From Sutterella sp. AM11-39 (GTDB lineage Bacteria; Pseudomonadota; Gammaproteobacteria; Burkholderiales; Burkholderiaceae_F): 64,000 nucleotides of DNA. The translations under genes and the position numbers were made by a program. Under the pieces are notes generated by a model, which saw only the letters and a program-made list of their open reading frames with translations, had not been told where the DNA came from and did not search any database. Where the stretch lies: NCBI RefSeq assembly GCF_003472385.1, contig NZ_QRLV01000002.1, positions 1 to 64,000 of the forward strand, given 5' to 3'. This document shows positions 53,684-63,695 of the stretch, piece after piece. Position 1 is the first letter of the stretch. Each line of letters opens with the position of its first letter.

Positions 53684-55609
53684 GTGTCGTATCGGTCAAT
53701 GCGGGTTGTTGCCAAACAGGTTGTCGGCTCTCCGTACAACCCGCGACTTCATGCTGTCTTCATCAAGACGACGCTTTCGGTAATGGCCTTCGCATGTGCA
53801 CTGTCGGCCTGGGCGTTTGATGTCAGAGTCGACGGTCTGCAAGGAGAGCCCAAGGACAATGTTGAAGCACTTCTGACACCGATTCGTGAAAAAGCCTCTC
53901 CTCCGCGCAAGCACACTTATCGTTCTCAGGTCGATAAGGCCATCCGCCGAGGACTTGAAGCGTTGGGCTATTACCAGTACGAAATCCGTTACCGCTGGGT
54001 CAAACCCGATTCCGCGCAGACTCAGGCACAAGCATCTTCCAATAAACCGTCGATAACTGCTGACAATACTCCGCAGCCTCAACCCAATGTCGATCCGACC
54101 TCCGACAAAGCGAGCAAAAATGCCGAGCGCAAAGAAAAGACGTTACTCATTGCCCGCGTCAAACTCGGCGAACCCGTTCGCATCACGAAAGCGACGCTGA
54201 CCATTGAAGGTGAAAAGAACTCGCGCCGATCGCACTTTCGCCGTCTGCAACGTCAGCTTCCCAAACCCGGCACGCAACTCAACCACGGGGAATACACGGA
54301 TTTCAAAGCTGCCGTAGAACGCACCGCCATGCGCTACGGCCACTTTGACGGAACCTTTATTCAAAGCGAACTTCAGGTCGATGCCGAAAAGAATGAAGGC
54401 CAATGGCTGTTGGTGTTCGATCCCAAAGAACGCTATACGTTCGGTCCGGTCGATTTTTCAGGAAGCCAAATCCGCGAACCGATCCTGCAAAATCTCGTCC
54501 CCTTCAAGGAGGGCGAACCTTATTTCTCCGATAACATCGCCGAACTCAACCGCAGGCTGTCGGCAAGCGGCTGGTTCAATTCGATCGTCGTCACGCCCGA
54601 CATAGTTGCCGGCCGCAAGAGTGAGTCCAAACAGTTGCCGGTTCACACTCGCGTTTCGCCCAAAATCAAAAATTCTGTGGAAACGGGACTCGGGTACTCC
54701 ACCGACGTCGGGCCTCGAGGGCGTCTCATCTGGAAAAAGCCATGGTTAAACGATTCGGGTCATAGTCTTGAGGCTGCAGGTGACATCTCCAAGCTTGAGC
54801 AAATGCTTGACCTCACCTACAAACTGCCGCTTGAGGAAAATGCACTGGAGCAGTTCTGGATGTTCGGCGGAGGATACAAGCACGAAGACTTGAACGACAC
54901 CAAGGCGGACTCTCTGACTTTTGCCGCCACTCGGCGTTGGGATCTCTACGAAGGCTGGCAAAAGGGCATTGCGCTGAAGTTCCGACTCGACGACTTCACG
55001 CAGGGGTCGCTTGACAACAAGACAATGATGGTCTACCCCGAGTTTTCACTCTCGCGTACGCGAAGCCGCGGAGGCCTGATGCCCAAGTGGGGCGACTCGC
55101 AACGTTACACCATCGGCTATGCCAACCAAATGTGGGGTTCGGACATTGACGCGCTGATGCTTGAAGCGCAATACACATTGATTCGTACGTTCGCCCGCAA
55201 GCATCGCTTCGTGCTGCGCTCTCACCTCGGATGGATTGAAACGGGCGACTTCAACGACGTTCCGCCGGATCTGCGCTACTTTGCCGGCGGTGACAGAAGC
55301 ATTCGCGGCTACGACTACGAATCAATTTCGCCCAAGGATGAGAGCGGCGATCTGACGGGTGCTTCAAAAATGATCACCGGCAGCATCGAGTACCAACTGC
55401 GCGTCAAGGGCAAATGGTGGGGAGCCGTCTTCTTCGACATCGGCCGAGCTGACACAAACGTTGAGTTTTCCAACCTGAAAAAAGGCGCAGGCATCGGCGT
55501 GCGCTGGGAATCGCCTCTCGGTCCGATCAAGCTTGACATTGCAAAACCGGTGGGCGACTCCGAGGAAAACGGTATCCAGTTCTACATCGGTTTGGGGCCT
55601 GAACTATGA
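53684..55609 (+). CDS. tamA: Translocation and assembly module outer-membrane protein TamA
   Basis: TamA is an Omp85-family outer-membrane barrel that works with TamB in outer-membrane assembly and lipid transport. The 641-residue product has a signal-like helix ending at ALSAWA (near 43) and POTRA domains to about residue 325. An acidic and Gln-rich insert lies near 110-145 (AQTQAQAS...). The barrel includes the conserved loop RYFAGGDRSIRGYDYESISP and ends FYIGLGPEL. The start is GTG at 53684, with an ATG five codons on. It overlaps tamB by four bases. Confidence 0.93.
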   Translation: MSYRSMRVVAKQVVGSPYNPRLHAVFIKTTLSVMAFACALSAWAFDVRVDGLQGEPKDNVEALLTPIREKASPPRKHTYRSQVDKAIRRGLEALGYYQYEIRYRWVKPDSAQTQAQASSNKPSITADNTPQPQPNVDPTSDKASKNAERKEKTLLIARVKLGEPVRITKATLTIEGEKNSRRSHFRRLQRQLPKPGTQLNHGEYTDFKAAVERTAMRYGHFDGTFIQSELQVDAEKNEGQWLLVFDPKERYTFGPVDFSGSQIREPILQNLVPFKEGEPYFSDNIAELNRRLSASGWFNSIVVTPDIVAGRKSESKQLPVHTRVSPKIKNSVETGLGYSTDVGPRGRLIWKKPWLNDSGHSLEAAGDISKLEQMLDLTYKLPLEENALEQFWMFGGGYKHEDLNDTKADSLTFAATRRWDLYEGWQKGIALKFRLDDFTQGSLDNKTMMVYPEFSLSRTRSRGGLMPKWGDSQRYTIGYANQMWGSDIDALMLEAQYTLIRTFARKHRFVLRSHLGWIETGDFNDVPPDLRYFAGGDRSIRGYDYESISPKDESGDLTGASKMITGSIEYQLRVKGKWWGAVFFDIGRADTNVEFSNLKKGAGIGVRWESPLGPIKLDIAKPVGDSEENGIQFYIGLGPEL

Positions 55610-58600
55610 CGTGGGCCAAAAGACTTTTCATCGGTGCAACCTCTGTGCTGGTCGTGCTTGCAGCCGTCCCCGGATTTCTGCTCGGCACTGAAACGGGCCT
55701 TCAAATCATCAAAGGCGCGCTCGAAAAAGCCGTACCTGGCCTGAGAATCGAATCGCTGAGCGGCTCTGTCTTCTCGCTTAAAGCCGACAATTTGCAGTAC
55801 GACGTCCCCGGCCTGGCATTTCACGGAAATCTTTCATGGGACTTGAGTGTCGCCAAGCTCCTGTCTCGGCGCGTGGCTCTCCATGACTTTGAGATTTCAG
55901 ACGCCTCACTCCTCGTTCGAACGCAGGAAATGGCGTCGTCGGCTTCAACGCCTGTCCCGAAATCGCCTACTCAAAAGCTTGACGAAACTCAGACCTCGCG
56001 GTTTAAAACACCGGTTGCCGTGATTGTCGAGCGCGTGGCAATCAAAAACCTGCAGGCTGACATTGACGGTAATGTTGTTAACGTTGGGCTTTTTCAGACA
56101 CAGGCTGTTTGGACGAAAGATCGCCTCGACATTGACTCCGTGCGTCTGGAAGATTCAAGCCTTGCATCGGCCCAAACACCACCCTCCGACGAACCGCTCG
56201 GTGCCATGCTCAAGCGCACCTTCTCGCAACCCGTTGTGCCGGAAATCCCCACCGTCGACCTGCCGCTGGATGTTAATCTCAAACACTTTGAGCTTTCTCG
56301 CTTTGCCATCAAAGGCAATCCCGATCAAATCATCGAATCGGCTACATTTGCGCTCACCGCTCAAAACGGCGTCGCGACACTGGAAAACATAGCCGTCCGA
56401 GCCATGAACGCGGAGCTCACGGGACGCATGACGATGGGACTCGATGCCCCTCATGAAGTCAATCTTGAACTTGACGTCTCATCTCTCGTGCCCCGCGAAG
56501 CAATCCCAACCGGCACTGTGCCGCCGGTTGCCGAACCGACAACGGAAGACATTGAAAACTTCTACGAGCGACTCAAAGAGGTACGTGCCGAACGACTCAA
56601 GGCTGCCCAGGAACGTCGTGCCAAACATCGGGCTCAGGGTCAGGCCAGAAAACAGGTCGACATTAAAACTTTGTCGCGAGAAGAGCGTCGCGAACTCCGA
56701 CGAAAAGCAAATGCTCGGCTCAAGCGCCGCATAGAACAATGGCGTGACAGCGTGCGCGGCCTATTGCCCAAACGGGAACCGCAGCCTCCCGTGACCGTAA
56801 CGGCAAAAATCTCAGCTCGAGGCGCTCTTGCCGACACTGTCACTCTCAGCGGCCGTGTCAATAACGTCCCAGGCGTCGAAGGCGCTTCGTTTGTGCTGAA
56901 AGCTTCGCCCACGACAGTCGGTCTGCCGATGTCTGCGGAAATCAAAGCCGATAAGGTTGAAATTTCCGGTTCGGAAATCAGCGGCGTTTCCGTCAATCTC
57001 TCGGGCAAGGCCGTTGATTATGCGCTGCAAGTCTCCGCCAAGGCGACCTATCCCGTTGACGATAATCACAGCTTTACGGCTGACGTTCTCATCCGCGGCA
57101 AAGGATCGGAAGTCGCCGCGCATCTGACGGACTTCTCCGTGCAGTCCAACGTCGGACGCATTCAGATAGACGGGCAGGCCAACTGGGAGAAAAACGCCCG
57201 TTTCGCCGCTTCACTGAATCTTTCGGGTATCGATACCAAAGCCGTGCTGCCGCAAACGCCTCTGAAAATCGACGGCAGCTTCATCGTCTGGGGTTCTCGT
57301 CAGAACGGACGCTGGAAAGCCAAATTGCAGGACCTGACGGTTCTTGGGGAATTGCGCGGGCAATCGTTGGCGCTCACAGGCGCTGTCGAATCACACGGCA
57401 ACGGAATTGTGGAAGCCCCTGAACTCTACTTTGCCGTCGGCGACAACACCTTTGAATTCTCAGGAAAGGCTGACTTTGCCAAAGACATCCCGGAACTGGA
57501 CTTCAAGACCAAAATTGATGCTCCCGATTTCGGTTTGGTCGATCCCAACCTGCTGGGATCGGTCAAAGGCACATTGGCCGTAACGGGAACCACGAGGCTG
57601 CCCGTCATCAACGCCGATCTGACGGCACGCAATATTGACTATCTCGGCACAACACTTAAGCGCGGCCATCTGACCGGGCGCATGCGTTCGCGCGACGTGG
57701 TTTCCGGTCGACTGACACTGCAGCTTACCGACTTCAAGACGCAAGGCGTCGACATACGCAAAGCAACGATTGAATTACGTGGAAACGAACTGCGGCACAA
57801 CCTGACCGTACACACGGAAGGCACTCCAATTTCCGTTGACGCCAAAATCTCGGGCATTTACGAACGTATGCTCGGCAATTGGGCTGGCGCCCTTGCCGAG
57901 CTCAAAGTCAAAACCGCATACGGCCCCGTCACTCTTGAAAAACCAATGCGCCTGGCTTATGTGCCCGACCTCAACCGAGCCAATGTCAGCAAAGCATGCC
58001 TGGCTCATACCCATGCACGACTGTGCCTGGAAAACGATCTCAAACTTGATCTCACCAATCGAAGCGATCTGCGCATTCTGCTCAGCCTTCCGAAATTCGA
58101 TCTTGCTTTCATCAAGCAATACTTCCCGGGACGATTTGTTGCGGACGGCATCATCCAGGCCAACGCAGACGTGACGCTGCCGGCGGGACTTTCTGAACTT
58201 CCTCGCGGCCGCGTTACCGTGCAGGCAAAAGACATCAGCACCAAATACCGCATGGATCTCAGCGACCTGAAGGTGGGGTTCAATTCCGTTCAACTCAGCT
58301 TTGCCAATGCCAAGGACAGCATTGAAGGCAACTGGAAGATCGACATCAAAGATAACGGCGACATTGAAGGTTCGCTTCGCATGAGCGATCTGTTCAACAC
58401 CCGCACCGTCGACGGAACACTGAAGTTCGTCGCAGTAGACGCCACCCTCGTTAACTCCTTCCTCTCACCGGGTGAATCCGCCGAAGGACAATGGTTCGGC
58501 AATTTGCGCTTTGCCGGTACGTTGGAAGAGCCTCTGATTTACGGACGAACCGGACTTTTTAATGCCAAGCTTGACTCAACAAAACTTCCCTTCGAAATGT

Positions 58601-59679
58601 TGCCCAGCGACATCAAACTGATCTTCAACGGCAACTCTTCCACCCTCGAAGGGCACCTCAAAACACCTCAGGGAGAAGTCACACTTTCCGGAGCAGCCGA
58701 TTGGCGCACTATCGGTGAAGGCAAAGCGATCGTGACAACCAAAGGAAGCAACTTGCGCGTGACCTTACCTCCTGACATTGAGTTTGACCTCACCACTGAC
58801 GTAACCTGCGAGGCAAGCCGCGATCTGATTAAGCTTGACGGCTCCATTTCGGTTCCCTGGGCTAAAGTTTCAGTCAGCAAACTACCGGCTTCTGCTGTTG
58901 ACGTTTCCGACGATGTTGTTCGTCTGGACCGTCCGCGTGCCAAGAAAAAGGCGGCCGGCAAGCCCATACCCATAGAAAGCCATCTTCGCATTCACATCGG
59001 GGATGATGTTCGTGTTGAAGCCATGGGCCTAAAGGCCAGACTCACCGGGAACCTCAATGTGATTCAAGACAATGGGACCCTTGGTTTAACCGGTCAAATC
59101 AGCGTTCCAAGCGGTAACTTCAAGGCTTACGGACAAGACTTGCTCGTTCGCCGAGGTGAATTCCATTTCGTGGGGGCTGTTGCCAATCCTCTTCTGGACC
59201 TGGAAGCCATTCGCAACCCGGATCGCACAGCCGATGATGTGATTGCTGGCATTCGTGTCACCGGCTCGGTTGATTCTCCGCAGGTAGCTGTCTTCACCGA
59301 TCCGGCAAAATCCGAAACGGAAGCCTTGAGTTACCTCATTCGCGGCGAAGGTCTTGATCCGTCGGGCGACTCGGACAACACCATGATCACCTCCGCCCTC
59401 ATTAACCTTGGCTTGAGTCAAGGCAGTCATGTGTTCGAATCGCTAGGCGACGCAGTCGGCATCAGCGGCCTCGGCTTTGAAACCGAGGGCGTCGGTGACA
59501 GCTCGCAGCTAGTGGTATCGGGTTATGTGTTGCCGGGTCTCAAAGTGAAATACGGCGTCGGGATTTTCGATTCCCTGGCGACGCTCACGCTTCGCTATCG
59601 CGTTATTCCGAGATTGTACGTGGAAGCAGTGAGCGGCGTAGATCAAGCGCTTGACCTGCTCTATTCGTTTGAGTTCTGA
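55606..59679 (+). CDS. tamB: Translocation and assembly module inner-membrane protein TamB
   Basis: The 1357-residue AsmA-like protein is anchored by one N-terminal helix (about 8-28) and forms a long periplasmic beta-rich bridge. The C-terminal DUF490/TamB domain (about 1000-1357) shows VRRGEFHFVGAVANP, DVIAGIRVTGSVDSP and TEALSYLIRGEG, and ends in a barrel-like LLYSFEF. An Arg/Lys/Glu-rich helical stretch at about 315-395 breaks the beta pattern, which is unusual. The ATGA overlap with tamA shows the two form one operon. Confidence 0.94.
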   Translation: MTWAKRLFIGATSVLVVLAAVPGFLLGTETGLQIIKGALEKAVPGLRIESLSGSVFSLKADNLQYDVPGLAFHGNLSWDLSVAKLLSRRVALHDFEISDASLLVRTQEMASSASTPVPKSPTQKLDETQTSRFKTPVAVIVERVAIKNLQADIDGNVVNVGLFQTQAVWTKDRLDIDSVRLEDSSLASAQTPPSDEPLGAMLKRTFSQPVVPEIPTVDLPLDVNLKHFELSRFAIKGNPDQIIESATFALTAQNGVATLENIAVRAMNAELTGRMTMGLDAPHEVNLELDVSSLVPREAIPTGTVPPVAEPTTEDIENFYERLKEVRAERLKAAQERRAKHRAQGQARKQVDIKTLSREERRELRRKANARLKRRIEQWRDSVRGLLPKREPQPPVTVTAKISARGALADTVTLSGRVNNVPGVEGASFVLKASPTTVGLPMSAEIKADKVEISGSEISGVSVNLSGKAVDYALQVSAKATYPVDDNHSFTADVLIRGKGSEVAAHLTDFSVQSNVGRIQIDGQANWEKNARFAASLNLSGIDTKAVLPQTPLKIDGSFIVWGSRQNGRWKAKLQDLTVLGELRGQSLALTGAVESHGNGIVEAPELYFAVGDNTFEFSGKADFAKDIPELDFKTKIDAPDFGLVDPNLLGSVKGTLAVTGTTRLPVINADLTARNIDYLGTTLKRGHLTGRMRSRDVVSGRLTLQLTDFKTQGVDIRKATIELRGNELRHNLTVHTEGTPISVDAKISGIYERMLGNWAGALAELKVKTAYGPVTLEKPMRLAYVPDLNRANVSKACLAHTHARLCLENDLKLDLTNRSDLRILLSLPKFDLAFIKQYFPGRFVADGIIQANADVTLPAGLSELPRGRVTVQAKDISTKYRMDLSDLKVGFNSVQLSFANAKDSIEGNWKIDIKDNGDIEGSLRMSDLFNTRTVDGTLKFVAVDATLVNSFLSPGESAEGQWFGNLRFAGTLEEPLIYGRTGLFNAKLDSTKLPFEMLPSDIKLIFNGNSSTLEGHLKTPQGEVTLSGAADWRTIGEGKAIVTTKGSNLRVTLPPDIEFDLTTDVTCEASRDLIKLDGSISVPWAKVSVSKLPASAVDVSDDVVRLDRPRAKKKAAGKPIPIESHLRIHIGDDVRVEAMGLKARLTGNLNVIQDNGTLGLTGQISVPSGNFKAYGQDLLVRRGEFHFVGAVANPLLDLEAIRNPDRTADDVIAGIRVTGSVDSPQVAVFTDPAKSETEALSYLIRGEGLDPSGDSDNTMITSALINLGLSQGSHVFESLGDAVGISGLGFETEGVGDSSQLVVSGYVLPGLKVKYGVGIFDSLATLTLRYRVIPRLYVEAVSGVDQALDLLYSFEF

Positions 59680-59712
59680 CGAAGCTTCGGAACGCTTTTC
59701 TTGGTTCACGCT

Positions 59713-59754
59713 ATAACGCGTAACAATAATACGCGTAATAATGTTACGCATTTT
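59713..59754. repeat. Near-perfect 42-bp palindrome before the third ATPase
   Basis: GCGTAACA (59718-59725) and TGTTACGC (59742-59749) are perfect inverted copies whose centre coincides with that of the ACGCGT core at 59731-59736. Most positions between and outside the arms also pair. The element lies 10-50 nt before the ATG at 59765 and contains the alternative ATG at 59741. Confidence 0.75.
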
Positions 59755-59764
59755 TAGGTGTCAG

Positions 59765-61153
59765 ATGTCTGCTGCTTCCAAAAATACGTTCTTCGGTCGC
59801 GAACGCGAGCTCCTTCAACTGCAACGACTCCGCTCCACCGTGAAGGACAAATCCATCAGTCGTTTTGTCGTTGTCTCCGGCAGACGCCGCGTCGGTAAAA
59901 CACGTCTCATCCTGGAGGCACTGCCGTCGTGCGACGATATGCCGTCGGTCTACGTCTACATCAACCCACACCTGGATGCCGGATCCAATCTCGAGGATTT
60001 TTCCGAAAGCCTGAGAGAATGTCTTGGGTGGTCCCGCCCGCGGCGGCTTCACGACTTCGAAGATGCACTGATGGAGGTATTCGAAGTCGCCAAACAGCGT
60101 CCGATCACTTTGGTGCTCGACGAATTCCAGAACTTCGGTCGCGTTGAGCCGAGTTTCTACGGCACTTTGCAAAAGCTCTGGGATTTGCACCACGAAAAAA
60201 TGCAGTTGCTTCTCGTTGTCTGCGGCTCCGTTGCAAGCTCTATGCGTGAAATCTTCGAGAACGGTCAAGCACCGCTTTTTGCCCGCAACAATGCTGTTCT
60301 TCACGTCGAGCCGTTGCTGCCCGATCTCGTCAAAACCGTTTTCAAAAGCTATTGCCCGAACTTCAGCGGAGACGACCTTTTGGCGCTCTACGCCTTCACA
60401 GGTGGCGTAGCGCAATACATCCAAAACTTTTTGCCGATGGGCGCCTTTACGCTTGAGGATATGCTGCAGCTGGGCGTAGAAGAGAATTCTGTCTGGCTTT
60501 CCGAAGCGCAGCTAATGCTTGCCTCCGAGTTCAAAGGTTCCGCGCAAACCTACTACGAGATTCTCCGACGTATTGCCGCCGGTAAAAACAAACGCGCCGA
60601 ACTCATCAGGTCTTTCTCAATTGACGTATCGGCGCATTTGTATCAGCTTCAGCACGAGTACGGTCTGATCGAGTCGCTGGACCTGGTCGGACAAAACGGC
60701 GCCAAGCGTCAACGCGTTGCATATGAACTCAACGACGAACTGTTGGATTTCTGGTTTACCTTTATCCTGCCCAATCAACGCATTCTGCAGAGCCACAATA
60801 CGCAAGCCATCCGTCAGTTGATTCTGCGCGATTATCCGAATCGGTCCGGCCGTGTGCTCGAAAGACTATACCGTCGCCATTTCCGCAACCTCGGTCTATT
60901 CACCCAGGTCGGGCCATGGTGGGATCGCAATGGCACCAACGAGATTGACTGCGTAGCGGTCGACGACCTCAACCAAACCGTCTGTTTTGCCGAAATCAAA
61001 CGCAATCCGGCCAAAATTCAGATCTCGTCATTGAAGGAAAAGGCAAAAGTTTTTCTGTCCTTCAATCCGGAGCTTGAAAACTATCAAACGCTTTTCCTGG
61101 GCTTGTCCACCGAAGAGCTCGGATCAGACAAAAAACTGCCTTTTGAAACATAA
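59765..61153 (+). CDS. Stand-alone AAA ATPase, ATPase_2/DUF234 type, with nuclease-like C-terminus
   Basis: The 462-residue protein starts with FFGRERELLQLQ, then Walker A SGRRRVGKTRL near 40 and Walker B LVLDEFQNFG near 112. A winged-helix DUF234-type middle follows (YYEILRRIAAGKNKRAEL...HLYQLQHEYGLIE). The C-terminal GTNEIDCVAVDDLNQTVCFAEIK has the acidic plus E-x-K nuclease-fold pattern. Archaeal and bacterial relatives have no proven role. The gene is alone between tamB and leuA. A start at 59741 would place the ATG inside the palindrome. Confidence 0.84.
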   Translation: MSAASKNTFFGRERELLQLQRLRSTVKDKSISRFVVVSGRRRVGKTRLILEALPSCDDMPSVYVYINPHLDAGSNLEDFSESLRECLGWSRPRRLHDFEDALMEVFEVAKQRPITLVLDEFQNFGRVEPSFYGTLQKLWDLHHEKMQLLLVVCGSVASSMREIFENGQAPLFARNNAVLHVEPLLPDLVKTVFKSYCPNFSGDDLLALYAFTGGVAQYIQNFLPMGAFTLEDMLQLGVEENSVWLSEAQLMLASEFKGSAQTYYEILRRIAAGKNKRAELIRSFSIDVSAHLYQLQHEYGLIESLDLVGQNGAKRQRVAYELNDELLDFWFTFILPNQRILQSHNTQAIRQLILRDYPNRSGRVLERLYRRHFRNLGLFTQVGPWWDRNGTNEIDCVAVDDLNQTVCFAEIKRNPAKIQISSLKEKAKVFLSFNPELENYQTLFLGLSTEELGSDKKLPFET

Positions 61154-61160
61154 GAAACCC

Positions 61161-61199
61161 AAAGCCGCCGCTTCGGCTCTCTACTGAAACGACGGCTTT
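61161..61199. terminator. Stem-loop between convergent ATPase and leuA genes
   Basis: AAAGCCG/CGGCTTT arms (61161-61167 and 61193-61199), extended by a mismatch and CG pairs, flank a loop of about 20 bases between the two converging genes. It probably terminates both. Confidence 0.55.
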
Positions 61200-61218
61200 G
61201 ACTTATTGAAGAATTCGA

Positions 61219-62808
61219 TCAGGCCTGATGTTCGGCCACCAGATCGTCAACCTTCTTGGGAGGCTCTCTCAACTCCTGAATGCGCTTGGTGCGTTCGATG
61301 TTGTTGATGGCGTGAAGCAGAGCCAAAGCAGCCGATTCGATTACGTCGGTCGACAACCCCATGCCGTGGAATACGCGTCCGTCATAATCAACCGTGATGT
61401 TGACCTGACCGAGAGCGTCCATGCCGGCACCGTTGGCAGTAATTTCAAAGCTCGTGAGCTTGCAGCGCACGCCCGTCAAACGCGTGATGCAGTTATAGAC
61501 CGCATCCACAGGACCGTTGCCGATGCTCGAGTCCGTACGGGTACGCTTGCCGACTTGCAGTCTCACCGTAGCCGTTGCCGTCATGTCGCCGCTGCCGCTC
61601 ATCACGTTGAGGCGATCGAGGCGATAGGTATCGTCGTCATTTTCGCCCTGCTTGGTGAAGAACACCAAGGATTCAAGGTCATAGTCAAACACCTGTCCCT
61701 TCTTGTCGGCAAGCTTCAGGAAGCGGGCGTAGATGTCGTCGAGGTCGTAGTCTTTTTCCGTGTAGCCGAGATTCTGCAGGCAGGTACGGATCATATGGCG
61801 GCCGGAACGCGCCGTCATGCGCATATTGTTGCCCTTAAAGCCAACGCTCTCAGGCGTTAGGATTTCATAGGTCTGACGATTCTTGAGCACGCCGTCCTGA
61901 TGAATGCCGGAGCTGTGCGCAAAAGCATTCGAACCGACGATGGCCTTGTGCGGCGGAACGGGTTCGTGGCAGATCTTGGCAACGAGCGAAGACGTTCTGG
62001 CGATGTTCTTCATCACGATGCCGGTTTTGAGCCCTTCAAAGTAACCGTTGCGAACGTTCAAGGCCGCAGCCACTTCTTCGAGCGACGTATTGCCGGCGCG
62101 CTCACCCAAGCCGTTCATGCAGCATTCGATCTGGCGCGCGCCCATCTGCACGGCCGTGAGCGAGTTGGCGGTGGCCATGCCCAAGTCATTGTGGCAATGC
62201 ACGGAAAGCACCGCCTTGTCGATGTTGGGAACGCGGTTGAAGATGTTGGTGATGATGCCGCCGAATTCCGTCGGAAGCGTGTAGCCCACTGTATCGGGAA
62301 TGTTGATGGTCGTTGCGCCCGCGTCAATGGCGGCTTCCACCATGCGGCAAAGTTCGTCGATCGGAGTGCGGCCTGCGTCTTCGCAAGAGAATTCCACATC
62401 ATCGGTGTAGTTGCGCGCAAGCTTCACGGAAGCCTTGGCCATTTCAACGATGTCGTCAAAGGACTTGCGCAACTTATCGCGCACGTGAATCGTGCTCGTG
62501 GCAATGAAAGTATGAATGCGGAAGCGTTCCGCGACTCGGAGGGCTTCTCCGGCCGCCTCGATATCCTTTGCAACGCAACGCGACAGGCCGCAGGGGATCG
62601 TTTTTTTCAGCGTTGCTGCAATCTGAGAAACACTTTCAAAGTCGCCCTTGGAAGAAATCGGAAAGCCCGCTTCCAATACGTCTACGCCAAGCTCTTCGAG
62701 CGCCAGCGCGATCTGCAGCTTCTGACGCGCCGAAAGACTCTGCGGCAGCGCCTGTTCACCATCGCGAAGCGTGGTGTCAAAAATAATGATCCGATTATCG
62801 CTCGACAT
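61219..62808 (-). CDS. leuA: 2-isopropylmalate synthase
   Basis: LeuA condenses acetyl-CoA with 2-oxoisovalerate, the first step of leucine synthesis. The 529-residue product has the HMGL-like barrel with [15 protein letters not shown] at the start, the metal-binding [15 protein letters not shown] near 200 and [10 protein letters not shown] ([16 protein letters not shown]) near 232. A C-terminal LeuA regulatory domain for leucine feedback begins near 400. The start at 62808 has CGGAG upstream. A sigma-70 promoter lies about 65-95 nt before it. Confidence 0.95.
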   Translation of the reverse strand: MSSDNRIIIFDTTLRDGEQALPQSLSARQKLQIALALEELGVDVLEAGFPISSKGDFESVSQIAATLKKTIPCGLSRCVAKDIEAAGEALRVAERFRIHTFIATSTIHVRDKLRKSFDDIVEMAKASVKLARNYTDDVEFSCEDAGRTPIDELCRMVEAAIDAGATTINIPDTVGYTLPTEFGGIITNIFNRVPNIDKAVLSVHCHNDLGMATANSLTAVQMGARQIECCMNGLGERAGNTSLEEVAAALNVRNGYFEGLKTGIVMKNIARTSSLVAKICHEPVPPHKAIVGSNAFAHSSGIHQDGVLKNRQTYEILTPESVGFKGNNMRMTARSGRHMIRTCLQNLGYTEKDYDLDDIYARFLKLADKKGQVFDYDLESLVFFTKQGENDDDTYRLDRLNVMSGSGDMTATATVRLQVGKRTRTDSSIGNGPVDAVYNCITRLTGVRCKLTSFEITANGAGMDALGQVNITVDYDGRVFHGMGLSTDVIESAALALLHAINNIERTKRIQELREPPKKVDDLVAEHQA

Positions 62809-62874
62809 TTGCAAAACTCCGTGTATTGAAAATGATCTTCTCTTGCAAAAAGCAAGTTATTGAACGTTCCGATC

Positions 62875-62903
62875 ACTCTACTCTCTTACTGTTTTGCAGT
62901 CAA
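62875..62903 (-). promoter_or_regulatory. Sigma-70 promoter of leuA
   Basis: On the minus strand TTGACT (62898-62903) and TAGAGT (62875-62880) are 17 bases apart. The resulting leader of about 60 nt holds a small hairpin CTTGC/GCAAG (62842-62856). No leucine-rich leader peptide or attenuator was found. Confidence 0.6.
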
Positions 62904-63039
62904 GATTCCTTGCAAAAGATCCTCTTATTAATATCTTAAGCTTCTGATTTTTATGGAATTTTAATTTAAAAACTAGCGTTATTACAAAAGTTTCAATCAT
63001 GCAAAAACATGAATTTTGCAAAGCTCCTTCGCTTCGAAA

Positions 63040-63684
63040 TCAGGCAGAATGCAGAGCGGGAACCTCTTCGAAATCTTCTGTTTCGCTGTTCCATAAAGCA
63101 AGACGAGCGCGACCGAGGTCGTAGTAGACGGCATGCAGACACAGGCGACCGGCCTGCACCGGTTCGTGCACCCACTCGTACGAAAGAAGGTTTTCGATCG
63201 AAAGCAGTACGGAACCTTCCTCGCACAAGCGGCAGCGCATTCGCGCGTCAATTCCGGGATTCTCGTGATCAATACGCTGAACGGCAGGCAGCGCCAAGGA
63301 TACCCAGCGCGAAATGAATTCTTCGGAGCGGATCTTGTCAGGATTGAGCAAACCGTGGATGCCGCCGCAGTTAGAGTGTCCCATCACGACGATGTCATGC
63401 ACCTCAAGATGCTTGATGCCGTACTCGATGGCGGCGATCACCGCATCGTGTTTGCCGGCGGAATCCTTGTCCGGAACAATGGCGGCAATGCTACGGACGA
63501 CAAACAAGTCACCAGGCTTACAGCCCAGAATTATGGCCGGGTCGGTGCGGGAGTCGCAACAGGCGATGACAAGCGTCTTAGGACTCTGCCCGTGCGCCAG
63601 CTGCTCGAAAAATTCCTTGTCCTTGAGCAGGTATTCGTTTCTAAAGCCATGAAATCCCGTGATGAGCTCGTGAAATCTCGACAT
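63040..63684 (-). CDS. can: Beta-class carbonic anhydrase
   Basis: The enzyme interconverts carbon dioxide and bicarbonate for carboxylation reactions and pH balance. The 214-residue product has the zinc ligands and catalytic dyad in ACCDSRTDP near 42 and MGHSNCGGIHG near 101, with the beta-class RSIAAIVP motif between. The start at 63684 (MSRFHELITGF) fits the family; longer codons overlap the neighbouring hydrolase gene. Confidence 0.94.
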   Translation of the reverse strand: MSRFHELITGFHGFRNEYLLKDKEFFEQLAHGQSPKTLVIACCDSRTDPAIILGCKPGDLFVVRSIAAIVPDKDSAGKHDAVIAAIEYGIKHLEVHDIVVMGHSNCGGIHGLLNPDKIRSEEFISRWVSLALPAVQRIDHENPGIDARMRCRLCEEGSVLLSIENLLSYEWVHEPVQAGRLCLHAVYYDLGRARLALWNSETEDFEEVPALHSA

Positions 63685-63695
63685 ACCGTCCGTCT

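Noticed and set aside
62860..63005. Possible leucine attenuator leader peptide upstream of leuA
   Set aside because: A short minus-strand frame of about 40 codons exists, but its leucine codons are scattered, and no terminator/antiterminator pair with a T-run follows.
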